DNA of 26,201 nucleotides from CAYRUP01 sp964578975 (GTDB lineage Bacteria > Pseudomonadota > Gammaproteobacteria > DSM-16500): NCBI GenBank assembly GCA_964578975.1, contig CAZOFA010000025.1:1-26201 (forward strand), in the 5' to 3' direction. Position 1 is the first letter of the stretch. Each line of letters begins with the position of its first letter. This document shows positions 6,760 through 13,394 of the stretch, one piece after another. The notes beneath the pieces are model-generated. The model was given only the letters and a program-made list of their open reading frames with translations. It made no database searches and was not told the origin of the DNA. The position numbers and the translations under genes are program-made.

Positions 6760-9003
6760 TTATCTCCCCATTCTTGGTATTGGTGCTGAGTTTACTGCTT
6801 GTGCATCACATAATTCTTTATAAAGCGCACACGATTTTAATAACTCCTCATGCGGGCCTTGTGCCCATACCGTGCCTTTATGAATAAAAATAATCGTATC
6901 GGCAAATTGTGCTTCGGTAAGCAATTTATGCGTGATGGTTAATTTTGTTTGACCCTGCGTGATTTCGTTTGCACCCGCAAGCACATGCTCTGCTGTCATG
7001 CCATCCAGTGCAGAGGTGATTTCGTCAAATGCGCGAATGGGAGAGGGTTTTAATAAACCTCTTAAAATCGCGACGCGTTGTTGTTCGCCACCGGACAATG
7101 CTTTGCCATCTTCGCCCACTGAATTATCCAGTCGCTTTTCACTAATTTGTTTTCGTTCTAATAATAAATCGAGTAATTTATCTTTTGATTCTTTATCGAC
7201 AACCGGGAACGGAAAATCTTGTAGCAGTTGAAAATAATTCCCGCTCAACGTTTCACAGTCATGATTTTTACTTTCAGATGCGATCCGACCATGCAAAATT
7301 CCACCGCGCGGATGTAATTTGGATGATAATTTAAGTGCATACATCGGTACATTTTTTTCAAGATACACATAAATTTTAGACTCTTCCGTGATATTTTTTG
7401 GTTTCGCTGACGTTAATTCGATGTGATAACCACGATCTAATGATTTAAGAAAGTCAGTCAAATGTGCTCTTTCGGCGAGTTCCCATATTTTTTCATCGGT
7501 GACATTATCCGGATTTTCTGCGCCATAACGAATATTATCGCGAATGCTGCCATTAAATAAATTCGGGTTCTGTGAGATCATGCCGATATTTTTGCGCAAC
7601 GATGTTAAACTCACCGTTGAAATATCTTGGTCATTCACATAAATTTTTCCGCTTCGGGGTATATTCGAGCGGAATAATAATTTAAAAATAGTGGATTTAC
7701 CGCCGCCACTTTGGCTCACAAACGCAGCGGTTTGACCACTTTCAATCGTGAACGATAAATTTCTAAAAATGTCCGGTTTATTTGGATATCCGAATGTAAC
7801 ATTTTCAAAACGAATACTGGGTGCTTGTCCGTTTGTGTTGAGCGCAACATGGGGGTACGGATCTGTGAGACCTGACGGTTTTGATAATTCGTTGAATACG
7901 AATTTAAGATCGGGCCATGCAGCAAATAAATCATTGAGTGCTTTTCCGATCGCAGGCACGAGCATCGCCAATTTTTCAAGATACGTCAAAATCAAAATAA
8001 AATCTTGCAAAGTCAGTGTCTTCTCAGTAAGCCCTTGCGCGACGGATAAACACGCCATTAACATGCCTACACGTGGAATCGCAATGTGTCCTTGACCTAT
8101 TTTAAACGCAGTAGCTGCTGAATCAATTTCGGCTTGCGCAATGTCAGTGACTGCTTTATGCAGTGCTTTCATTTCATAGTCACGCTGACCAAACGCATGA
8201 ATATTGGGATATTGCTTAAAAACATGCATTATTTTTTCCCAAGCAAGATTCCCTTTTTTTCGTTGTTCTTCACGCACATTAATAATTGAGGGAGTGGTGA
8301 ACCAGGTGTATCCCGTATAAAGTGTTGCAGTGCCCGCAATACCTGCGCCCATGCTAAACCCAAATCGGTACGACAAAATGCTAATCGCCATTCCAATTTC
8401 TAACATCGCGCCAATCGTGTTAATAAAAGGAATGCCGGTTTGTGCGGATGAAAATCCTTTTTGCAACAGAAAAACTTGTTTACCAAATGGAGTCGTTGCG
8501 TGGTAATCCGCTGATTCGTTTAATTGATGTTCCGCCACACTCGTTACCATTTTACGGATATTATTTGCAGAAACCGGTGCGAGCATGCGATCACGAATGC
8601 TTGGCAACATTTGATTGACGGTGCCGACTGCAATGAGCATCAACGTTAATGTCACTGTATCAACTTCATAACCCATCACATTTCTATCGTTGGAATCAAC
8701 CATTTTACCGAGCAGATAAGGCGCGACGTAATTTAATGCGGTATTGATCGTCGTCAACACCGTTGCCGCGATAATGTGCGGACGATTTTCTGGTGCAAAG
8801 ACAACGCTACAAAGTGACGTCACCACTTGCCAAGCGCTAATCATATCTTCGTTATTTTCAACGAGCGGGATTTCTTCTTCGATGGTGACAAAATCTGAAG
8901 TTGTATGGATCTCTGATAACGCGATGGCTGGTGTATGCTCATCCGTATGAATCAATTCATAATCTTTAGGTTTAAAAAATCCCCATAGGCGAGAAAAACT
9001 CAT
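6760..9003 (-). CDS. ABC exporter (fused membrane and ATPase domains) with an insertion in the ATPase
   Basis: 747 aa. A soluble acidic N-terminal extension (about 1-60) precedes an ABC type-I exporter membrane domain (about 75-365, roughly six hydrophobic segments) and a nucleotide-binding domain (395-747). Motifs seen: A-loop Tyr406, Walker A SQSGGGKST (430-438), Q-loop Gln478 (MISQNPNLF), signature LSGGEQQR (636-643), Walker B ending Asp660-Glu661, and H-loop His692 (LTITHK). Two oddities: the first Gly of Walker A is Ser, and about 100 residues (roughly 528-626) separate LDRGY from SVGEDGKALSGGE, which are normally nearly adjacent. The catalytic motifs suggest it is active. The general look is of half-transporters like the ATM1/HMT1 or MsbA groups; the substrate is unknown. 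It may dimerise. It has its own promoter and an RBS GAGGATAAG before the ATG. Confidence 0.88.
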   Translation of the reverse strand: MSFSRLWGFFKPKDYELIHTDEHTPAIALSEIHTTSDFVTIEEEIPLVENNEDMISAWQVVTSLCSVVFAPENRPHIIAATVLTTINTALNYVAPYLLGKMVDSNDRNVMGYEVDTVTLTLMLIAVGTVNQMLPSIRDRMLAPVSANNIRKMVTSVAEHQLNESADYHATTPFGKQVFLLQKGFSSAQTGIPFINTIGAMLEIGMAISILSYRFGFSMGAGIAGTATLYTGYTWFTTPSIINVREEQRKKGNLAWEKIMHVFKQYPNIHAFGQRDYEMKALHKAVTDIAQAEIDSAATAFKIGQGHIAIPRVGMLMACLSVAQGLTEKTLTLQDFILILTYLEKLAMLVPAIGKALNDLFAAWPDLKFVFNELSKPSGLTDPYPHVALNTNGQAPSIRFENVTFGYPNKPDIFRNLSFTIESGQTAAFVSQSGGGKSTIFKLLFRSNIPRSGKIYVNDQDISTVSLTSLRKNIGMISQNPNLFNGSIRDNIRYGAENPDNVTDEKIWELAERAHLTDFLKSLDRGYHIELTSAKPKNITEESKIYVYLEKNVPMYALKLSSKLHPRGGILHGRIASESKNHDCETLSGNYFQLLQDFPFPVVDKESKDKLLDLLLERKQISEKRLDNSVGEDGKALSGGEQQRVAILRGLLKPSPIRAFDEITSALDGMTAEHVLAGANEITQGQTKLTITHKLLTEAQFADTIIFIHKGTVWAQGPHEELLKSCALYKELCDAQAVNSAPIPRMGR

Positions 9004-9073
9004 GGTCTTATCCTCGTGTATACAGGTCGTTTTTTATTGTTTTTATGCTGTATGATTTCAATAAGTGTTCAAC

Positions 9074-9102
9074 AATATAATATATGCGTATATAAAACGC
9101 AA
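9074..9102 (-). promoter_or_regulatory. Predicted sigma-70 promoter of the ABC exporter gene
   Basis: On the minus strand TTGCGT (9102-9097) and TATATT (9079-9074) are spaced by exactly 17 nt, about 70 nt upstream of the ABC exporter ATG. The spacer itself contains a short AT-rich dyad (TATATACGCATATA). The promoter indicates that the exporter can be transcribed separately from the upstream coiled-coil gene. Confidence 0.55.
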
Positions 9103-9137
9103 CAAAAGTCAGGTTAATAGATTTGTTTGTTAGATTT

Positions 9138-9953
9138 TTATCGTTTACTTCTGCCTGAAGGTGATGAGGGTGGTTTAGCAGCCGGATTTAAAGTATCTGA
9201 TTCCTGACCTGGTTCAGCAGGCACATTTTTTTTGGATCCAAAATATTCTCTTGGTTTCGCAGGAGCAGCCTCTGCTGCTTGTTTTGATTCTTGCTTTTTT
9301 TGTTCTCGGAAAATTTTCAGGTTTAAAGTGACGATATGTTCTCTAAGTGATTCAAGATTTCCAGTTTCTTCTAACGGTTTTAATTCCTTTTCGCATTGGG
9401 TGCGAACAGCATCTCGTTCTGCAGCAGTGGATGGCATTGCGCTCAATTGTTTAATCAATGCCTTTGCATCATTAATCGCAGCATCCACCGGATCTTCTAT
9501 CTGTTTGCGTAGTAAGCCTTCCAGAAAATCTTCTAAAATGTAGGCATCTCTCTTTTTTAATGCCTCTGCTTGAATATCCATGATTTTCTGCGAGAGTTTC
9601 ATTTGATCTTCAAGACTTTTCCCAGCGAGCAAATCCGGCAATTCCATGTTTAGCGTTTTCACCAGGGGTTGAAATTCTACATTAAACTTTGCATCTTCAT
9701 ACGTTTGAGCTAATTTCTTTTTTAGATTCGTCACATAAACTTCAAAGGCTGTTAACGTTGCATCATTAAGGTTATGAAAAGCTTGTTGATATTGCGCATC
9801 CAAGTCATTAGTAATTTTTTCCCATTCTCGGTTGTTATAAGTGGGATAATGATCCCGCAGTTTGGTTAATAAGACGTCGAGAGATTTTTGCGCTCTCAGT
9901 TCACTGAGTTTTTTGTGAAGCCGTTCTTTTTTATTAATGTCGCCTGATTTCAT
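9138..9953 (-). CDS. Unrecognised coiled-coil protein
   Basis: I do not recognise a family for this 271-aa protein. It has no signal peptide or membrane segment. Residues 1-225 are predicted mostly helical and highly charged, with heptad-like stretches (RLHKKLSELRAQKSLDVLL, KKLAQTYEDAKFN, LEDQMKLSQKIMDIQAEAL). Residues 225-271 are a Pro/Ala/Ser-rich, probably disordered tail ending in basic residues (PSSPSGRSKR). The only visible SD is a weak AGGG. A TATAAT box lies about 35 nt upstream of the start. There is no PmrA-box-like site here. Its helical body and polar flexible tail resemble many Legionella/Coxiella secreted substrates, but that is a weak resemblance. It lies upstream of the ABC exporter on the same strand, with a separate promoter in between. 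Confidence 0.75.
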   Translation of the reverse strand: MKSGDINKKERLHKKLSELRAQKSLDVLLTKLRDHYPTYNNREWEKITNDLDAQYQQAFHNLNDATLTAFEVYVTNLKKKLAQTYEDAKFNVEFQPLVKTLNMELPDLLAGKSLEDQMKLSQKIMDIQAEALKKRDAYILEDFLEGLLRKQIEDPVDAAINDAKALIKQLSAMPSTAAERDAVRTQCEKELKPLEETGNLESLREHIVTLNLKIFREQKKQESKQAAEAAPAKPREYFGSKKNVPAEPGQESDTLNPAAKPPSSPSGRSKR

Positions 9954-10040
9954 AGAGTTACCCTATTTCAGACATGCTAAGTGTATGCATGTATAAATTA
10001 TATACCAGAAAGAGGGTGCGAATGTGTTTATTTAGATAAA

Positions 10041-10055
10041 ATAATCGATTATAAT
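10041..10055 (+). promoter_or_regulatory. Promoter/operator of the AbrB-VapC pair
   Basis: The perfect 12-bp palindrome ATAATCGATTAT (10041-10052) overlaps a consensus -10 box TATAAT (10050-10055). A weak -35 (TTTATT, 10027-10032) lies 17 nt upstream. The overlap suggests autorepression by the swapped-hairpin antitoxin encoded 37 nt downstream. Confidence 0.5.
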
Positions 10056-10091
10056 TATGTAATACCAAATGATGATCGATGAGGTTATGTT

Positions 10092-10298
10092 ATGCAAACT
10101 GTTACTATTTCGCCTAAATATCAAGTTGTTATCCCTAAAGAAATTCGAGAGCTACTGAATTTAGTTCCAGGGGAAAAATTACAAGTATTCCATTACCAAA
10201 ATCGCCTGGAATTTGTTCCCGTTAAAAACATTAAAAAAATGCGCGGATTTCTTAAGGAAATGGATACAACAATTGATCGGGATAAAGATAGATTATGA
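10092..10298 (+). CDS. AbrB/SpoVT-type (VapB-like) antitoxin
   Basis: 68 aa with the swapped-hairpin AbrB DNA-binding fold at the N-terminus (TVTISPKYQVVIPKEIRELL, VPGEKLQVF), a pattern found in VapB/MazE-type antitoxins. The remaining ~25 residues (KKMRGFLKEMDTTIDRDKDRL) would bind and inhibit the toxin. GAGG at 10081-10084 precedes the ATG. Its stop overlaps the toxin start as ATGA, so the two are translationally coupled. Confidence 0.9.
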   Translation: MQTVTISPKYQVVIPKEIRELLNLVPGEKLQVFHYQNRLEFVPVKNIKKMRGFLKEMDTTIDRDKDRL

Positions 10299-10669
10299 AA
10301 AATGTGGTGGATTCATCGGGATGGCTTGAGTATTTTGCAGATGCAAAGAATGCGCGTTTTTTTGCACCTGCCATTGAAAGTACAAAAAATTTAATTGTTC
10401 CCAGTATTTCTATTCTAGAAGTTTTTAAACATGTTTTAAGACAACGAGATGAAAAACAGGCTTTTGAAATTATTCATTGCATGATGCAAAGTACCATTAT
10501 CGATTTAAATCTTGAGTTATCGTTGAATGCAGCAAAATTAGGGGTGCAATATAAAATTCCTTTAGCAGACAGCATTATACTTGCAACAGGATTAACTTAT
10601 CATGCAACGATCTGGTCTCAAGATGCTGACTTCAAAGATCTCCCGAATGTTAAATACATCAAGAAATGA
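10295..10669 (+). CDS. PIN-domain (VapC-like) ribonuclease toxin
   Basis: 124 aa PIN-domain nuclease. Acidic active-site candidates are Asp6 (VVDSSGWLEYF), Glu42 (ISILEVFKHVL), Asp92 (IPLADSIILATG) and Asp110/Asp112 (SQDADF). The strings LADSIILATG and TIWSQDADFKDL are typical of VapC toxins. It overlaps the antitoxin by 4 nt (ATGA). This is a different subgroup from the VapC-like toxin at 6032-6451, and its antitoxin belongs to another family, so the two modules are not recent duplicates. A palindromic repeat follows immediately downstream. Confidence 0.9.
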   Translation: MKNVVDSSGWLEYFADAKNARFFAPAIESTKNLIVPSISILEVFKHVLRQRDEKQAFEIIHCMMQSTIIDLNLELSLNAAKLGVQYKIPLADSIILATGLTYHATIWSQDADFKDLPNVKYIKK

Positions 10670-10703
10670 TATACCGTCATTGCGACTTTGAACTTTGTTT
10701 ATC

Positions 10704-10776
10704 GTGTCATTCCCGCGCAGGCGGGAATCCATCGTGATAAAATATAAATAGATTCCCGCCTGCGCGGGAATGACAC
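10704..10776. repeat. Long inverted repeat, 'GTCATTCCCGC' (REP-like) family
   Basis: A perfect 26-bp inverted repeat: the left arm 10704-10729 begins GTGTCATTCCCGCG, and the right arm 10751-10776 is its exact complement, with a 21-nt AT-rich loop. Each arm also holds a smaller dyad (TTCCCGC/GCGGGAA). It lies between the converging VapC-like and lytic transglycosylase genes, so it may also act as a bidirectional terminator. The same core recurs near 24421-24650. A stray CCGTCATTGCGA at 10674 resembles the edge of the other repeat family. Confidence 0.9.
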
Positions 10777-10815
10777 GCCACAAAAATCTGGTTACGACAT
10801 AATTGATCCAGGTTT

Positions 10816-11784
10816 TTATTTTTGACAAATCCGATCTGCCATATACCCCACTGTTCCAGCATAATAAATCGAATTGTTGTAACTGAGCAAAGTTCTAAAA
10901 TTATCAAAGATTAAAAAAGTAGGGCCGCCATCCGGTTGTACGATGGATGCAGACAAATCCTGATGGGGAAGTGACGCACCTGACTGTGTGCGCACGCCGA
11001 GTTTGTTCCATTGTTTCACCAGTCGTTGTGTATCTTTGCCGATGAAGTGTTGATTAAAATGATCTGGTAATTTGACCACGATCGCCCACGGTTCATCTAA
11101 GCGCCAACCATTTTTCGCGAGATAATTTGCAATTGAAGCAAAAACATCGGGATAACTGGTCCAAATATCTTTGCGTCCATCATGATCATAATCAACAGCG
11201 TATTTAAACCAACTGGAGGGTAAAAATTGTGGTTGTCCAGAGGCGCCCGCCCATTCACCTTTGAATTTCGCCAAACTAATTTGTTTGCTATTCACAATTT
11301 GTAACGCGAGCAATAATTCTTTGCGAAAACGCGCGCTACGATTTGATTCATACGCGAGGGTGGCGAGGGATTTGATGACGGGGAAATTTCCCGTCACATG
11401 ACCATAATCACTTTCCATTCCCCATAATGCGACAATAAAACAAGGATCGACTTTAAAATCTCTTCCTACATTTTGTAATAAGGTGCGGTGCTTTTGCAAT
11501 TCGCGGCGTCCCAAAAATATTTTATATTTTCCAGCACGTGTATCGCGGTATTGAAAAAATGTAATGCGATGTTCAGGTTGAGTGTGATTCAAATGGAGTA
11601 CTTGGGGATTAGGTCCTGGAATGGTTGCAAAAACACGATCAAATAAATTTTCATCAATGCCTTGCTCGATCGCTTCTTTTTTTAATTGCAAAACCCACTC
11701 ATTCCAACTGAGTTTGGCTGCGAGTGCTTGTTCGACAAAGAGCACACACATTAGACTTAAGCATACTGATAGCAATTGTTTCAT
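10816..11784 (-). CDS. Exported lytic murein transglycosylase, MltB/SltB type
   Basis: Periplasmic enzyme that cleaves the glycan strands of peptidoglycan to form 1,6-anhydromuropeptides. A signal peptide is visible (residues 1-22, ending in LA); there is no lipobox, so it should be soluble or signal-anchored rather than a lipoprotein. The transglycosylase domain carries the catalytic Glu124 in ALWGMESDYG, and the family motifs GASGQPQFLPSSW, DYDHDGRKDIW and SIANYLAKNGW. At 322 aa it has the MltB core and no obvious extra peptidoglycan-binding domain at the C-terminus. It is transcribed divergently from the release-factor-like gene, with a ~60-bp intergenic region. Confidence 0.92.
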   Translation of the reverse strand: MKQLLSVCLSLMCVLFVEQALAAKLSWNEWVLQLKKEAIEQGIDENLFDRVFATIPGPNPQVLHLNHTQPEHRITFFQYRDTRAGKYKIFLGRRELQKHRTLLQNVGRDFKVDPCFIVALWGMESDYGHVTGNFPVIKSLATLAYESNRSARFRKELLLALQIVNSKQISLAKFKGEWAGASGQPQFLPSSWFKYAVDYDHDGRKDIWTSYPDVFASIANYLAKNGWRLDEPWAIVVKLPDHFNQHFIGKDTQRLVKQWNKLGVRTQSGASLPHQDLSASIVQPDGGPTFLIFDNFRTLLSYNNSIYYAGTVGYMADRICQK

Positions 11785-11847
11785 GCAGAATATCCTTTAC
11801 TTTAATTATATACTAATTGATCGAACAGAAGTGGTAGGATAGTGAAC

Positions 11848-12246
11848 ATGATTAGACAGAAAAGGTGGGAACAAATTCGTTTTAAAATGCAGCAACTTCA
11901 GATTGTAGAGTCTGATTTGGATGAAAAATTCATTCTAGGGTCGGGTCACGGCGGGCAAAACTTACATAAAACACAATCAACGGTTTTTCTTAAACATCGC
12001 CCAACGGGCATTTTGATCAAGTGTCAGTACAGTCGTTCACGTGAGGATAATCGTTATTATGCGCGCAAACTGTTATGTGAAAAAATTGATTTTTTGATCC
12101 ATAAAGAAAGAAGTGAAAAGCAAAAATTAATTCATAAAATAAAAAAGCAAAAGAAAAAACGTTCCAAAAAGGCGAAGGAAAAAATATTAAATGAGAAGCA
12201 TAAACAGGCTCAGAAGAAAAAATTAAGAAAAGTATTAGATGATTGA
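11848..12246 (+). CDS. Release-factor-like protein (GGQ domain, C12orf65-like)
   Basis: A short class-I release-factor homologue of 132 aa that keeps the peptidyl-tRNA hydrolysis motif GGQ (residues 35-37, in GSGHGGQNLHKT), followed by RPTGILIKCQYSRSREDNRYYA. It lacks the codon-recognition domains. The last ~45 residues are extremely Lys-rich, like the tail that lets ArfB and mitochondrial C12orf65/mtRF-R bind stalled ribosomes, so a ribosome-rescue role is likely. The IKCQ..RSREDN segment fits the C12orf65-like group better than ArfB. An in-frame GTG at 11842 also exists, but AGGA (11836-11839) is correctly spaced for ATG 11848. Confidence 0.85.
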   Translation: MIRQKRWEQIRFKMQQLQIVESDLDEKFILGSGHGGQNLHKTQSTVFLKHRPTGILIKCQYSRSREDNRYYARKLLCEKIDFLIHKERSEKQKLIHKIKKQKKKRSKKAKEKILNEKHKQAQKKKLRKVLDD

Positions 12247-12303
12247 ATTATGTTGTGTGATGTTTTATATTTGTTCGGTCAACATTTATAAATGGAATTT
12301 ACT

Positions 12304-13017
12304 ATGATGAAAAGGATTCTTACCTTATCCGTTGTATTGGGCAGCTTATTTTTTGGGAGCGCTCATGTTTACGCTCAAGACGCCGCAACTTACACGCAAT
12401 CAAAAGAAAAATTGCAACTCATCACACCGGATTCAGCCTTGAAAATGCTGGAAGAAGGAAATGCACGTTTTGTCAGTGGAAATATGAAAAATCGCGATTT
12501 TCTCCAACAAGCAAAACTTACGCATCAAGGCCAACACGCGTTTGCTTTTGTGTTAAGTTGCATTGACTCGCGCGGTTCCGCAGAACTTATTTTCGATCAA
12601 GGGTTAGGAGATATTTATTCTGGACGCGTCGCAGGAAATGTTGTGGATACCGATCAATTAGGGGGGATGGAATTCGCCACCCAAGTGATGGGCGCGCACA
12701 TTATTGTTGTGATGGGGCATACTGCGTGTGGTGCTGTCAAAGGGGCATGCACTGAAACCAAACTCGGCAATTTAACTGCATTGCTCGATAAAATTCATCC
12801 GGCCGCACAAACAGTCGAAAAAGATTTACATTCGGATTCACTGAATTGTGATGATGGTAAGGTTGTGAATGCAATTGCAAAACAAAATGTGCTGAACATG
12901 ATGCAGCAAATAAAAGAAAAGAGTCCGATTATTAAAAAATTAATCGAGAACAAACAAGTCATGATTGTGGGTGCTATGCATGATTTATCGACGGGGAAGG
13001 TGACATTTTTTAAATAG
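12304..13017 (+). CDS. Exported beta-class carbonic anhydrase
   Basis: Zinc enzyme that interconverts CO2 and bicarbonate. The beta-class zinc ligands are visible at Cys86, His139 and Cys142 (SCIDSR, GHTACGAVKG), with the catalytic Asp88-Arg90 pair. Residues 1-24 form a signal peptide (MMKR, hydrophobic core, cleavage after VYA), so the enzyme should act in the periplasm, which is a minority situation for this class. An ATG at 12292 would add MEFT, but the GGA within that codon region fits as ribosome-binding site for ATG 12304. The full protein is 237 aa. It appears monocistronic and is followed by a large palindromic repeat. Confidence 0.92.
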   Translation: MMKRILTLSVVLGSLFFGSAHVYAQDAATYTQSKEKLQLITPDSALKMLEEGNARFVSGNMKNRDFLQQAKLTHQGQHAFAFVLSCIDSRGSAELIFDQGLGDIYSGRVAGNVVDTDQLGGMEFATQVMGAHIIVVMGHTACGAVKGACTETKLGNLTALLDKIHPAAQTVEKDLHSDSLNCDDGKVVNAIAKQNVLNMMQQIKEKSPIIKKLIENKQVMIVGAMHDLSTGKVTFFK

Positions 13018-13024
13018 CTGAAAG

Positions 13025-13148
13025 CCGTCATTGCGAGCATAGCCCCGTCATTGCGAGCGTAGCGATGCAATCCAGGTTTTTGACCGACACGCAAAACCTG
13101 GATTGCTTCGCTACGCTCGCAATGACGGGGCTACGCTCGCAATGACGG
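13025..13148. repeat. Large inverted repeat, 'GTCATTGCGAGC...CAATCCAGG' family
   Basis: Two 56-nt arms (13025-13080 and 13093-13148) are complementary at 54 of 56 positions around a 12-nt loop. Each outer arm carries a tandem duplication of CCGTCATTGCGAGC(G/A)TAG. The inner part is GCAATCCAGGTTTT and its complement. A related copy lies at 18942-19060. This is a dispersed palindromic element of REP/MITE type with no coding capacity. Confidence 0.92.
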
Positions 13149-13394
13149 TGTCTAGTTAGGGGTAACCAGGTGTTTTATTCATAGATTGGATAACTAAATC
13201 AGTAAAAACCATTATAGTTTTATCAGCAACTACCACCAAATAGAGCTATATTGAACCAACACCGGCGGTAAATTCTATTTTTTTCCTTTTTATTACGCTA
13301 CAGTAATTTTGTATCTCAAGTATGTCCTCACTCGATGGAGAAATCGCTTATAGAGTAATTCATTAAAAACTTTATCATTCAATGGAGAAATAAT
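13149..13394. other. Leader/intergenic region before the metalloprotease gene
   Basis: Together with the preceding repeat this makes a 377-nt gap without a gene. It is AT-rich. Near its end a 16-nt direct repeat containing a Shine-Dalgarno occurs twice, 47 nt apart: CACTCGATGGAGAAAT (13329-13344) and CATTCAATGGAGAAAT (13376-13391), 14/16 identical. The second copy supplies the GGAGAAA used by the metalloprotease ATG at 13395. The first copy opens a tiny frame, MEKSLIE then stop. No confident promoter hexamers or riboswitch are recognised. Confidence 0.5.

Noticed and set aside
7748..8095. 115-codon plus-strand frame
   Set aside because: Antisense to the ABC exporter membrane and ATPase domains; no RBS and no recognisable protein pattern.
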